Origin: Bradyrhizobium frederickii
GTDB taxonomy: Bacteria > Pseudomonadota > Alphaproteobacteria > Rhizobiales > Xanthobacteraceae
Assembly: GCF_004570865.1 (NCBI RefSeq)
Contig: NZ_SPQS01000028.1
Location: 1 to 64,000 of the forward strand
DNA length: 64,000 nucleotides
Reading direction: 5' to 3'
Positions 56,136 through 64,000 of this stretch are shown piece by piece. The position numbers and the translations under genes are program-made. Positions within the stretch are counted from its first letter, which is position 1; each line of letters starts with the position of its first letter. The notes under the pieces were generated by a model that had not been told where the DNA came from, did not search any database, and saw nothing but the letters and a program-made list of their open reading frames with translations.

Positions 56136-57254
56136 GTGCTCGATCAATCAGCCCAAGAAAAATCAGAAGCCTCGTCCGTCCGCAGCTCCGGCCCGCTTGC
56201 GGGCTTCCGCATCGTCGAATTCGCCGGCATCGGGCCCGGCCCGTTCGCCTGCATGATGCTCGCGGACATGGGCGCCGACGTCGTCACGCTCGACCGCGTC
56301 GGTGCGAAGAAGAACATGAAGTCGGTGGCCGGGCGCGGCCGCAAGGTGATCGAGCTCGACCTCAAGGACAAGGCGGCGATCGCGCAGGTTCTCGACCTCT
56401 TGGCCAGCGCCGATGCGCTGGTCGAGGGTTTTCGTCCCGGCGTGATGGAGCGGCTCGGCCTCGGGCCGGACGTCGTGCTCGCGCGCAATCCCAAGCTGGT
56501 CTACGGCCGCATGACCGGCTGGGGCCAGGAAGGCCCGCTCGCCAACGCCGCCGGCCACGACATCAACTACATCTCCATCACCGGCGCGCTCGCCGCCATC
56601 GGACCGAAGGAAGCGCCGGTGCCGCCGCTCAATCTGGTCGGCGATTTCGGCGGCGGCGCGCTCTATCTCGTCGTCGGCGTGCTCGCCGCGCTCCTGGAAG
56701 CGCAGAGATCCGGCAAGGGCCAGGTCGTCGACGCCGCGATGTGCGACGGCGCGGCATCGCTGATGTCGTTCTTCTTCGACATGACCAATATGGGACGCTG
56801 GACCGAAGGGCGCGACCAGAACTTCCTCGACGGCGGCGCGCATTTCTACGGCGTCTATGAATGCGCCTGCGGTCATTTCATCTCGATCGGCTCAATCGAG
56901 CCGCAATTCTACGCGCTGCTGCGCCAGCACGCCGGCCTGACCGACGCCGATTTCGACGCGCAGATGAATCCCAAGGCCTGGCCGGCGCTGAAGGAGAAGC
57001 TCAAGGCGGTGTTCAAGAGCAAGACGCGCGAGGATTGGTGCAAGATCATGGAAGGCACCGACATCTGCTTCGCGCCGGTGCTGACCATGTCGGAGGCGAC
57101 GAAGCATCCGCACATGGTCGCGCGCAACGTGTTCATCGAGCGCCACGGCGTGAAGCAGCCCGGTCCCGCGCCGCGTTTCTCGCGCACGCCCTCGGCGGTG
57201 CGCGAGCCGGAGCCGGCGGAGATCGCCGCGGTGACGACGGCCTGGAAGAGATAG
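56136..57254 (+). CDS. CaiB/BaiF (class III) CoA transferase or alpha-methylacyl-CoA racemase
   Basis: GTG 56136 has CGAGGA upstream and gives 372 residues. Typical blocks are GFRIVEFAGIGPGPFACMML, ADMGADVVTLDRV, the catalytic Asp in AGHDINYISITGALAAIG, and GGALYLVVGVLAALLEAQRS. The N-terminal half with EFAGIGPGPFACMML is close to alpha-methylacyl-CoA racemases, which epimerise 2-methylacyl-CoA esters. The downstream half ends SRTPSAVREPEPAEI, as in that group. A CoA-transferase role cannot be excluded. It is near coxSLM but 208 bp away and not clearly in the same unit. Confidence 0.88.
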   Translation: MLDQSAQEKSEASSVRSSGPLAGFRIVEFAGIGPGPFACMMLADMGADVVTLDRVGAKKNMKSVAGRGRKVIELDLKDKAAIAQVLDLLASADALVEGFRPGVMERLGLGPDVVLARNPKLVYGRMTGWGQEGPLANAAGHDINYISITGALAAIGPKEAPVPPLNLVGDFGGGALYLVVGVLAALLEAQRSGKGQVVDAAMCDGAASLMSFFFDMTNMGRWTEGRDQNFLDGGAHFYGVYECACGHFISIGSIEPQFYALLRQHAGLTDADFDAQMNPKAWPALKEKLKAVFKSKTREDWCKIMEGTDICFAPVLTMSEATKHPHMVARNVFIERHGVKQPGPAPRFSRTPSAVREPEPAEIAAVTTAWKR

Positions 57255-57361
57255 GATCTCTTCTGCCGCACGGCGATCAGGCCGGCTGAAATCGAGGGAA
57301 CTACGTCATTCGCACCGCGCGCGCGATCTGCGATGATCGCGGTCGCTCCGGGAGATTTGCC

Positions 57362-57673
57362 ATGGCCCTCCAGCTTCGTCCGAACTGCGAATATTGCGAC
57401 CGCGACCTGCCGCCAGACGCAACGGACGCGCGGATCTGCTCCTACGAATGCACGTTCTGCGCGGACTGCGTCGAGACCAAGCTGTCCAACGTCTGCCCGA
57501 ACTGCGGCGGCGGCTTTGCGCCGCGCCCGATCAGGCCGGCGCAGGAATGGCGGCCCGGCGTCTGCACAGCGAAGCAGGCGCCGTCCGACAAGCGGGTGCA
57601 TTTGAAATACAGCGTCGAGGATGTCGCCGCGCATTGCGCGCGGATCAAGGACGTGCCGCCAGACCAACGATAG
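57362..57673 (+). CDS. DUF1272 zinc-binding protein
   Basis: This 103-residue protein begins MALQLRPNCEYCDRDLPPDA. The Cys pattern NCEYCD ... CSYECTFCADCVETKLSNVC ... CPNCGG fits DUF1272, a compact zinc-ribbon domain. The rest (KRVHLKYSVEDVAAHCARIK) is a short helix. Function is unknown; the fold suggests protein or nucleic-acid contact. It sits between the CoA-transferase gene and a palindromic element, with its own short upstream region. Confidence 0.85.
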   Translation: MALQLRPNCEYCDRDLPPDATDARICSYECTFCADCVETKLSNVCPNCGGGFAPRPIRPAQEWRPGVCTAKQAPSDKRVHLKYSVEDVAAHCARIKDVPPDQR

Positions 57674-57761
57674 GTCTCGTAGGGTGGGCAAAGCGGTAGC
57701 GTGCCCACCATGTCCATCGCGTGGGCACGGCGCAAGAGCGCCTTTGCCCACCCTACGAGAC
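57674..57761. repeat. Nested palindromic element
   Basis: A perfect 20-bp inverted pair (57674-57693, reading GTCTCGTAGGGTGGGCAAAG, and 57742-57761) encloses a second pair GTGCCCAC / GTGGGCAC at 57701-57708 and 57721-57728. It lies between convergent genes. It looks like a REP-type unit of Bradyrhizobium and may act as a two-way terminator. Confidence 0.8.
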
Positions 57762-57786
57762 TACGCTCGCCCCGGAATGACAGCCA

Positions 57787-59058
57787 TCACTCCGCCGGCA
57801 AGATCGTCCCCTCGACCTCGCCAAAGCCGATGCGGTAGCCGTTGCCCTGGCACCAGCCGCGCATGACGAGGCTGTCGCCATCTTCCAGGAACGAGCGCTT
57901 GGTGCCGCCGGGGAGCTCGACCGGCTCGGTGCCGTTCCAGCTGATCTCGAGCAGGCTGCCGCGCTGGTTCTTCTCCGGGCCGGAGATGGTGCCGCTGCCG
58001 AGGAGATCGCCGACATTCATGGCGCAGCCGCTCGAGGCGTGGTGCATCAGCTGCTGCACCGAGGACCAGTACATGTACTTGAAATTGGTGCGGCTGATGC
58101 TGGCGGGCGCGTTGGCGCCGGCGGCGCGCAAGGCAACGTCGAGCTCGACATCGTAGTTCTGCGGCTTCGCCTGCTTGAGATAATCGAGCGGCACCGGCTC
58201 CTGCTCCGGCCCCTTCAGCCGGAACGGCTCCAGCGCCTCGCGCGTCACCACCCAGGGGCTGATCGAGGTCGCGAACGCCTTGGCCAGAAACGGGCCGAGC
58301 GGCACATATTCCCATTGCTGGATGTCGCGCGCACTCCAGTCGTTGAGCAGCACGAAGCCGAAGATCACCTCCTCGGCCTGTTGCTCCCCAAGCATGCCGC
58401 CCATCGGCGAGGGCTGGCCGATCACCGCGCCCATCTCCAGCTCGAAATCGAGCCGCTTGCACGGCGCAAAGCTCGGCAGATCCACATTCGGCGGCTTCAA
58501 CTGCCCGCGCGGGCGCTTCACCTTGGTGCCGGAGACCACGACGGTCGAGGCGCGGCCGTTATAGGCGATCGGCATATGCAGCCAGTTCGGCTGCAGCGCG
58601 TTGTCCTTGCCGCGGAACATCACACCGACATTGGTGGCGTGCTCTTTCGACGAATAGAAATCGGTGTAGCCGGAGACCGCGAAGGGCAGATGCAGTCTTG
58701 CGTCGCGCATCGGCACCAGTGCCTGCTTGCGCAGCTCCTCGTTGTCGCGCAGCTCCGCATGATCGTGGCGCAACAGCTCGCTGATCCGGGCCCGCGTCTT
58801 CGCCCAGACCTTTGGTCCCAACGCCATGAAGGGGTTGAGCGAAGCTCCGGAGAACACGCCGAGCGGACCGACATCGAGCCGGGAATCCTGCTCGAGCTCC
58901 CAGAGATCGAGCACGTAATTGCCGATCGCGACACCGACGCGCGGGGTCGGATTGACCGCTGTCGAGAACACGCCGTAGGGCAGGTTCTGGATCGGGAAGT
59001 CGGAAGAGGGATCGACCTCGATGAAGGAGCGGATGCTGGGGTCGTTGGGGTGAAGCAT
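57787..59058 (-). CDS. fahA: Fumarylacetoacetase
   Basis: This 423-residue enzyme splits fumarylacetoacetate to fumarate and acetoacetate, the last step of tyrosine and homogentisate breakdown. Diagnostic stretches are SSKEHATNVGVMFR, the metal-binding LDFELEMGAVIGQPS, LLNDWSARDIQQWEYVPLGP and FLAKAFATSISPWVV. Length fits the family. The gene follows hmgA on the same strand, 141 bp later, with a palindromic element between. It is cytoplasmic. The start ATG has AGGAAA close upstream. Confidence 0.95.
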   Translation of the reverse strand: MLHPNDPSIRSFIEVDPSSDFPIQNLPYGVFSTAVNPTPRVGVAIGNYVLDLWELEQDSRLDVGPLGVFSGASLNPFMALGPKVWAKTRARISELLRHDHAELRDNEELRKQALVPMRDARLHLPFAVSGYTDFYSSKEHATNVGVMFRGKDNALQPNWLHMPIAYNGRASTVVVSGTKVKRPRGQLKPPNVDLPSFAPCKRLDFELEMGAVIGQPSPMGGMLGEQQAEEVIFGFVLLNDWSARDIQQWEYVPLGPFLAKAFATSISPWVVTREALEPFRLKGPEQEPVPLDYLKQAKPQNYDVELDVALRAAGANAPASISRTNFKYMYWSSVQQLMHHASSGCAMNVGDLLGSGTISGPEKNQRGSLLEISWNGTEPVELPGGTKRSFLEDGDSLVMRGWCQGNGYRIGFGEVEGTILPAE

Positions 59059-59096
59059 GGGTTTCCTGCCGGATATTTTTCTGACGGTTCTCCATC

Positions 59097-59192
59097 GTCA
59101 TTCCGGGGCGCGCGGAGCGCGAGCCCGGAATCCATACTCACGATCGTGGTTATGGATTCCGGGCCTGCGCCTTCGGCGCATCCCGGAATGAC
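59097..59192. repeat. Palindromic element between hmgA and fahA
   Basis: Outer arms GTCATTCCGGG and CCCGGAATGAC and inner arms CCCGGAATCCAT and ATGGATTCCGGG form a nested inverted structure of about 96 bp. It resembles the flank ends at 38918 (CGTCCCGG/CCGGGACG) in style. It may form an mRNA hairpin inside the hmg operon. Confidence 0.75.
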
Positions 59193-59199
59193 GCAGTCA

Positions 59200-60546
59200 C
59201 TACGGCTTGCTCGGATCGAACTTCTTCTCCAGGCCCTTCCAGCAATCGGCATAGTCGTCCTGCAGCGTCGAAGCATTGGCGGCGTGCGCGGTGACGCGCT
59301 GCGGATAGCGGGTCTCGAACATGAAGGCCATGGTGCCGGTCAGCTTCACCGGCTTCAATTCGCCGTTGCTGGCGTGCTCGAAGGCGTCGCGGTCGGGGCC
59401 GTGCGGCAGCATGCAATTGTGCAGGCTCATGCCGCCGGGGACGAAGCCTTGCGGCTTGGCGTCGTAGACGCCGTAGATCAGGCCCATGAACTCGCTCATG
59501 ATGTTCATGTGGTACCAGGGCGGACGGAAGGTGTTGTCGGCCACCATCCAGCGCTCGGGGAAGATCACGAAGTCGATATTCGCGGTGCCCGCGGTTTCCG
59601 ACGGCGAGGTCAGCACCGTGAAGATCGAGGGATCGGGATGATCGAACCCGATTGCACCGACCGGCGAGAAGGTGCGCAGGTCGTATTTGTAGGGCGCGTA
59701 ATTGCCGTGCCAGGCGACCACGTCGATCGGCGAATGCGCGAGCTGGGTCTTGAACAGCGCACCGCCCCATTTCACGTAGAGCTCGGTCGGCGTGTCCTTG
59801 TCTTCGTAATGCGCGACCGGCGTGAGGAAGTCGCGGGCATTGGCGAGGCAATTGGCGCCGATCGGCCCGCGCTCCGGCAGCGTGAACGCGCCGCCGTAAT
59901 TCTCGCAGAGATAGCCGCGGGCCGGCCCGTTCGGAATCTCGACGCGAAACTTGACGCCGCGCGGGATCACCACGATCTCGCCGGGCTCGGCATCGATGCG
60001 GCCGAACTCGGTGACGAGGCGAAGATTGCCCTGCTGCAGCACGAACATCAGCTCGCCGTCGGCATTGTAGAAATGCTGGTCCACCATCGACTTGGTGATG
60101 AGATAGACATGCGCGGCCATGCCGGCCTGCGTGTTGACATCGCCGGCGGTCGTCATGGTCTGCACGCCCTGGACGAAGGTGACGTCCTCCTTCGGCAGCG
60201 GCGTCGGATCCCAGCGCAGCTGCGCGATCGGCAGATCGTACTCATGGCACGGTGCCGAGCGCCACAGGCCGGCATCGACCTTCTCGAAGCGGCCGGAATG
60301 CTTCACCGAGGGACGGATGCGGTAGAGCCAGGAGCGCTCGTTGCTGCCGCGCGGCGCGGTGAAGGGCGAGCCGGACAATTGCTCGGCATAGAGCCCGTAG
60401 GCGCAGCGCTGCGGCGAGTTGCGCCCGATCGGCAGCGCGCCGGGCAGCGCCTCGGTCTCAAAGCTGTTGCCGAAGCCGGACATGTAGCCCGGCGTCACCT
60501 GGGCTGAGCTGCGGATGATCTGATCGGGCGAGGTGTTGATGTTCAT
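59200..60546 (-). CDS. hmgA: Homogentisate 1,2-dioxygenase
   Basis: ATG 60546 has GGAGGAGG upstream and gives 448 residues. The enzyme opens the ring of homogentisate to maleylacetoacetate using Fe(II). It starts TPGYMSGFGNSFETEALPGA, and the iron-ligand region reads PPWYHMNIMSEFMGLIYG, with His and Glu six residues apart as in the human enzyme. MLPHGPDRDAFEHASNGELK follows. It lies two bases after the MBL-fold gene, so the two are tightly linked. A maleylacetoacetate isomerase gene is not seen in the window. Confidence 0.96.
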   Translation of the reverse strand: MNINTSPDQIIRSSAQVTPGYMSGFGNSFETEALPGALPIGRNSPQRCAYGLYAEQLSGSPFTAPRGSNERSWLYRIRPSVKHSGRFEKVDAGLWRSAPCHEYDLPIAQLRWDPTPLPKEDVTFVQGVQTMTTAGDVNTQAGMAAHVYLITKSMVDQHFYNADGELMFVLQQGNLRLVTEFGRIDAEPGEIVVIPRGVKFRVEIPNGPARGYLCENYGGAFTLPERGPIGANCLANARDFLTPVAHYEDKDTPTELYVKWGGALFKTQLAHSPIDVVAWHGNYAPYKYDLRTFSPVGAIGFDHPDPSIFTVLTSPSETAGTANIDFVIFPERWMVADNTFRPPWYHMNIMSEFMGLIYGVYDAKPQGFVPGGMSLHNCMLPHGPDRDAFEHASNGELKPVKLTGTMAFMFETRYPQRVTAHAANASTLQDDYADCWKGLEKKFDPSKP

Positions 60547-60548
60547 GA

Positions 60549-61505
60549 CTATCCTCCTCCTTGAAGGGCGGCCCACATCTCCTGGTCGCGCTTGTCGGTC
60601 CAGATCACGGGATCGTCGATCCCCGACGCCTCGTCATAGGCGCGCGACACGTTGAACGGCAGGCAGTGCTCGTAGATGGCGAAGCTCGAAAACTTCGGAT
60701 CCATCACCTCGCGCGTCGCCGCCATCGTCTCCTTCAGCGAGCGGCCCTTGGCCACCGACAGTTCGGCGGCGCCATAGAGCGAGGTGACGAAGTCGCGCGT
60801 CATCGCGATGGCCTCGCGCCCCGTGGCGAGCCCCTTCAGCGCGTCGCCGCGGCCCGGCGCGATGGCCTTGGGATTGAAGTTGCGGATCTCGTTCAGCGTC
60901 AGCGGCCATTCGCGCAAATGCGCATCGCCGCAATAACAGGCCGAGTGATATTCGATGAGGTCGCCGGAGAACATGACCTCGGCATCCGGCACCCAGGCGA
61001 CGATGTCGCCCGAGGTATGGCCGGCCCCGAGCTGCATCAGCCGCACCTCGCGCTTGCCGAGGTAAATTGTCATCTCACCTTCGAAGGTCAGCGTCGGCCA
61101 GGTCAGGCCCGGGATGCTCTGCGCATCCTGGAACAGGCGCGGGAAGCGGCCGTATTCGGAATCCCAATCCTGCTTGCCGCGCTCCGCGATCAACCGGTAG
61201 GTCTCCTGCGAGGCGACGATGCCCTGCGCCTTGTAGGCGGAGGCCCCTAACACGCGCACGGCGTGATAATGCGACAGCACGACATATTTAATCGGCTTGT
61301 CGGTGACGGCGCGGACGCGCTCGATCACCTTGCTCGCCATCGCCGGCGTCGCCTGCGCGTCGAACACCAGGCAGCCGTCGTCGCCGACGATGACGGCCGT
61401 GTTCGGATCGCCCTCGGCGGTGAAGGCATAGAGATCGGTGCCGATCTCGGAGAAGGTGATCTTCTTCTCGGCGAGATCGCCGGTGGATGCGAAGTTCTTC
61501 GCCAT
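60549..61505 (-). CDS. MBL-fold protein with non-canonical metal motif, hmg-linked
   Basis: ATG 61505 (AAGGA seven bases upstream) gives 318 residues. The fold is metallo-beta-lactamase: TAVIVGDDGCLVFDAQATP, VVLSHYHAVRVLGASAY, LGAGHTSGDIVAWVPDAEVM and FSGDLIEYHSACYC. The canonical HxHxDH is HYHAVR here (79-84), so both the Asp and the last His of that motif are missing, while the later GHTSGD and SGDLIEYH are kept. A single-metal or altered hydrolase is possible. Its position between DUF2783 and hmgA suggests a step or repair function in homogentisate metabolism. Confidence 0.85.
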   Translation of the reverse strand: MAKNFASTGDLAEKKITFSEIGTDLYAFTAEGDPNTAVIVGDDGCLVFDAQATPAMASKVIERVRAVTDKPIKYVVLSHYHAVRVLGASAYKAQGIVASQETYRLIAERGKQDWDSEYGRFPRLFQDAQSIPGLTWPTLTFEGEMTIYLGKREVRLMQLGAGHTSGDIVAWVPDAEVMFSGDLIEYHSACYCGDAHLREWPLTLNEIRNFNPKAIAPGRGDALKGLATGREAIAMTRDFVTSLYGAAELSVAKGRSLKETMAATREVMDPKFSSFAIYEHCLPFNVSRAYDEASGIDDPVIWTDKRDQEMWAALQGGG

Positions 61506-61542
61506 CAATTCGTCCTTTGAGCTTTGCTTTGAATTCTCAGGG

Positions 61543-61767
61543 TCATTGTTGCTGTTGTTGCTGCTGCTGGCTGTCGATCATGCGGCGCTTGGCGAGCCCG
61601 ATCGCCTCGCGCAGCACATCGATGTCGCCGATATGATTGGCGAGGATCAGCACCAGCGCCGCGTCGAGATCGGCGCTCTGCTCCTCGGTGAGGCCGCGAT
61701 GCGCTTCGACGACGGCGCGAAAGGCGTCGTCAGGCCGCGCAAAATTGGAGTCGGTGGACAACGGCAT
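61543..61767 (-). CDS. DUF2783 protein with polyglutamine tail
   Basis: This 74-residue protein contains DDAFRAVVEAHRGLTEEQSA, DLDAALVLILANHIGDIDVL and REAIGLAKRRM, all typical of DUF2783, a small helical family found in homogentisate and related aromatic operons. The C-terminus is a run of eight Gln after RMIDS, encoded by mixed CAG and CAA codons. The function of the family is not known. It sits between the FAD hydroxylase and the MBL-fold gene with gaps of 21 and 37 bp, so it belongs to the same operon. Confidence 0.85.
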   Translation of the reverse strand: MPLSTDSNFARPDDAFRAVVEAHRGLTEEQSADLDAALVLILANHIGDIDVLREAIGLAKRRMIDSQQQQQQQQ

Positions 61768-61788
61768 GCAAAACCTCGATTCAGGCCG

Positions 61789-63420
61789 TCAATTAAAACC
61801 TTGGGCGCGCGATAGCGCCGCAGCGACGGCTTCGCTTGTGGGATGACGGAAGCGCGCCGTGACATAGCCGTCGGGCCTGAGCAGATAGGCCGTGCCGGGT
61901 CCGCCATCATAGCGCTTCGCGACGAGGCCGGAGGGATCGGCAAGTCCGCTCTCGCCGCCGATCCGGATCGCCTTGACGCCGGCGGGCGGATCGATCGCGG
62001 CGCCATTGCTGAACGACAGCAGCGTGAAGTCCGTTCCACCCTTGCGGAACGCATCCGTCAGGTAGGCCTGCTCGGCAATCGGCGCATCGAGCATGGAGCA
62101 GCCGGGAGGCGGCCCGCCGTGCCAGGCATCGGCATCCGGCGACGACAGCGGGGAGTCGTAGCTGCACGGCACCGACAGCCGTCCGCCATTGACCATGCGC
62201 TTGCCGAACTCGGTCTCCTTGGCGAGCGACAGCACCGCCTTGCGCAGCCGCGCTTCCTGATGCGAGTTCGGCGCCATGAAATCGGTGGAGCGGGTGGATT
62301 CGCGGATGTTCTCGTCGGCCGCCGTGCTGCGCTCGGTGTGGTAGCTCTCCAGCAGGCTGGCCGGCGAAGTGCCGCGCAGCACGCGATCGAGCTTCCACGA
62401 GAGATTTTCGGCATCCTCGAGTCCGGAATTGGCGCCACGCGCGCCGAACGGCGAGACCTGATGCGCGGAATCGCCGGCGAAGATCACGCGGCCATGGATG
62501 AAACGATCCATCCGCCGGCACTGGAATTTGTAGAGCGAGATCCATTCGAACTCGAACTTGTCGTGACCCAGCATGCGCGCGATCCGCGGCCGAACATTCT
62601 CGGGCTTCTTCTCGATCACGGGGTCGGCATAACGATTGAGCTGAAGATCGATGCGCCAGACGTCGTCGGGCTGCCGGTGCAGCAGCGCGGAGCGGCCGGC
62701 ATGGAACGGCGGATCGAACCAGAACCAGCGCTCGGTCGGGAATTCCGCCGTCATCTTGACGTCGGCGATCAGGAACTGGTCCTCGAACACCTGTCCCGCG
62801 AACTCGGCGCCGACCATCTGCCGCAGCGAGGACCGCGCGCCGTCGCAGGCGATGACATATTGCGCATGCAGACGATAGGCGCCCTCCGGCGTCTCGATCA
62901 TCAGCGCCACGCCGTCGTTGCGCTGCTCCAGCGCCGTCACCTTGTTGCGCCAGCGCAGGTCGATCTCGGGAAGCTCGCTGACGCGATCGACCAGATAGGC
63001 CTCGGCGTAATATTGCTGAAGATTGATGAAGGCCGGCCGCTTGTGGCCGTCTTCAGGCAGGAGGTTGAATTGGTAGAGCTGGGACTCCCCGTGAAAGATC
63101 CGGCCGACGCTCCAGACCACGCCCTTGGCAACCATGCGGTCGCCGACGCCGAGCCGGTCCCAATATTCCAGCGACCGCTTCGAGAAGCAGATCGCGCGGG
63201 AGCCCTCGCCGATGCGGTCGGCGTCATCCAGCAGGACGACGCGCTGGCCGCGTTGGGCCAGATCGATCGCAAGCGACAGCCCGACCGGGCCGGCGCCGAC
63301 AACCACGACCGGATGCTCGGCCGGGCTTTGGCTGGCGCGGTCCTGATCGGGATGGCGGCGATAGCCGAACTGGGCTTTGGCCTGATACGCCTTGACCTCA
63401 AGTGTCTTGGCCTGCGCCAT
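61789..63420 (-). CDS. FAD-dependent aromatic hydroxylase (MhpA/PheA type)
   Basis: This 543-residue flavoprotein has the Rossmann motif VVVVGAGPVGLSLAIDLAQR, the DG motif in IACDGARSSLRQM and the GD motif in VIFAGDSAHQVSPFGARGAN. This is the complete class A monooxygenase set, which uses NAD(P)H and O2 to hydroxylate a phenolic ring. It heads the homogentisate operon, so a hydroxyphenylacetate or similar compound leading to homogentisate is the likely substrate; this is inferred from position. GAGG lies seven bases before the ATG. The C-terminal 170 residues are the usual thioredoxin-like tail (GTAYLLRPDGYVTARF). Confidence 0.9.
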   Translation of the reverse strand: MAQAKTLEVKAYQAKAQFGYRRHPDQDRASQSPAEHPVVVVGAGPVGLSLAIDLAQRGQRVVLLDDADRIGEGSRAICFSKRSLEYWDRLGVGDRMVAKGVVWSVGRIFHGESQLYQFNLLPEDGHKRPAFINLQQYYAEAYLVDRVSELPEIDLRWRNKVTALEQRNDGVALMIETPEGAYRLHAQYVIACDGARSSLRQMVGAEFAGQVFEDQFLIADVKMTAEFPTERWFWFDPPFHAGRSALLHRQPDDVWRIDLQLNRYADPVIEKKPENVRPRIARMLGHDKFEFEWISLYKFQCRRMDRFIHGRVIFAGDSAHQVSPFGARGANSGLEDAENLSWKLDRVLRGTSPASLLESYHTERSTAADENIRESTRSTDFMAPNSHQEARLRKAVLSLAKETEFGKRMVNGGRLSVPCSYDSPLSSPDADAWHGGPPPGCSMLDAPIAEQAYLTDAFRKGGTDFTLLSFSNGAAIDPPAGVKAIRIGGESGLADPSGLVAKRYDGGPGTAYLLRPDGYVTARFRHPTSEAVAAALSRAQGFN

Positions 63421-63462
63421 ACACGAACCTCGGCTCTGGTCAGAAGGGGACCAATCTGCTAG

Positions 63463-63482
63463 ATAGTCTCACGTGCAACTAT
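63463..63482. promoter_or_regulatory. Candidate MarR-family operator
   Basis: The arms ATAGT (63463-63467) and ACTAT (63478-63482) flank a central CACGTG. The 20-bp site has two-fold symmetry apart from two positions next to the centre. It lies between the divergent hydroxylase and MarR genes, 43 bp from the hydroxylase ATG and 48 bp from the MarR start. That is the usual site of autoregulation. Confidence 0.5.
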
Positions 63483-63529
63483 TTTGGACCGGAGCCGGCC
63501 GGCCGTCAACTGGAATTCGGAGCACTCCC

Positions 63530-64000
63530 TTGGCGAGGACATCCAGCGACACCGCACTGAAGGCGCGCGAGGCCGATCAGGCCGCAGTGCGGCGAGAGCC
63601 GCGGCTCGATCTGTTCAAGTTCGTGCCGTTCCGGCTCAACCGGCTCGCGGCCGAAGTCAGTTCCGCGCTCGCGGTCGAATATCAGGAACGCCACGGTCTC
63701 GACATCCCGGCCTGGCGCGTGATCGCCACGCTCGGGTTCCGTAACGATGCCTGCAGCGCGCAGTTCATCGCGCAATGCACCCGCACGCACAAATCCACCA
63801 TCAGCCGCGCGGTGACCGCGCTGCTCAACCAGGATCTGATCGAGCGGGTCGAGAACAAAGCCGACCGCCGCGAATTCCGCCTGCAACTGACGGCGAAGGG
63901 CCGCTCGCTCTATGAAGAGCTGTTCCCGCAATTGCTGCGGCGTGAGGACGAGATCCTCGCCTGCCTCTCGGCGCAGGAGCGCAGGCAGCTGTCCACGCTG
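63530..64000 (+). CDS. MarR-family regulator of the hmg operon (partial)
   Basis: TTG 63530, with GGAG seven bases upstream, opens a frame that runs off the right edge (157 residues visible). After an N-terminal tail the core is LDLFKFVPFRLNRLAAEVSS, IPAWRVIATLGFRNDACSAQ, then the recognition helix RTHKSTISRAVTALLNQDLI and the wing ERVENKADRREFRLQLTAKG. This is a complete MarR winged helix. It is divergent from the FAD hydroxylase and probably represses the aromatic operon until homogentisate or a precursor binds, as HmgR-type regulators do. That role is inferred from position. Confidence 0.9.
   Translation, partial: MARTSSDTALKAREADQAAVRREPRLDLFKFVPFRLNRLAAEVSSALAVEYQERHGLDIPAWRVIATLGFRNDACSAQFIAQCTRTHKSTISRAVTALLNQDLIERVENKADRREFRLQLTAKGRSLYEELFPQLLRREDEILACLSAQERRQLSTL

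Noticed and set aside
58039..60507. An 822-codon open frame opposite fahA and hmgA
   Set aside because: It spans two well-identified enzymes and their intergenic palindrome; composition is typical of a GC-rich shadow frame.
61843..63462. A 539-codon open frame opposite the FAD hydroxylase
   Set aside because: All FAD motifs lie on the minus strand; the plus-strand frame has no recognised domain.

Overview
The window looks like a Bradyrhizobium-type alphaproteobacterial chromosome. It has high GC, class III cyclases with rhizobial-style fusions, an Omp25/31-type porin, a form II CO-dehydrogenase-like cluster, a quinoprotein alcohol dehydrogenase with the lanthanide-type Asp pair, and dispersed palindromic intergenic elements. 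All calls come from reading the sequence by eye; no database search was run.

The window has two contrasting halves that meet at a tRNA-Ser(GGA) gene (33526..33615, minus strand). The left half (1..33.5 kb) looks like a genomic island. It holds an IS1182-type transposase tail at the window edge, a decayed methyltransferase, a frameshifted FixJ-type regulator and a cyclase fragment. It also has two short exact direct repeats and long non-coding gaps. Its intact genes include three fusions of an alpha/beta-hydrolase with a class III nucleotide cyclase (two in one domain order, one reversed) and a 1122-residue zinc-ribbon/cyclase/ATPase/TPR regulator. Three NTF2-fold proteins, a porin and a vanadium haloperoxidase-like protein lie among them. 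An McrBC restriction module follows (17.8-21.2 kb). Next is a serine-recombinase module of small overlapping genes (21.7-26.3 kb). Then comes a class 2 OLD-nuclease/UvrD-helicase pair (Gabija-like) with an unknown third gene and a divergent HEPN-like gene (26.6-32.9 kb).

The right half (33.6-64 kb) is compact and conserved in character. Trehalose synthesis (otsB, otsA) is coupled to an MFS transporter gene. Two tandem chemoreceptor genes share an almost identical signalling half and 3' flank. A FIST sensor protein and a hybrid histidine kinase are translationally coupled, and face two LuxR-type response regulators, a periplasmic binding protein-cytochrome c fusion and a PQQ alcohol dehydrogenase. 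This probably forms a sensing-and-oxidation unit. A form II coxSLM set with divergent coxG and a CaiB-family CoA transferase follows.

The window ends in a homogentisate operon: FAD hydroxylase, DUF2783, MBL-fold protein, hmgA and fahA. It is transcribed leftward from a divergent MarR-family gene that runs off the right edge. A candidate 20-bp operator lies between the hydroxylase and the MarR gene.
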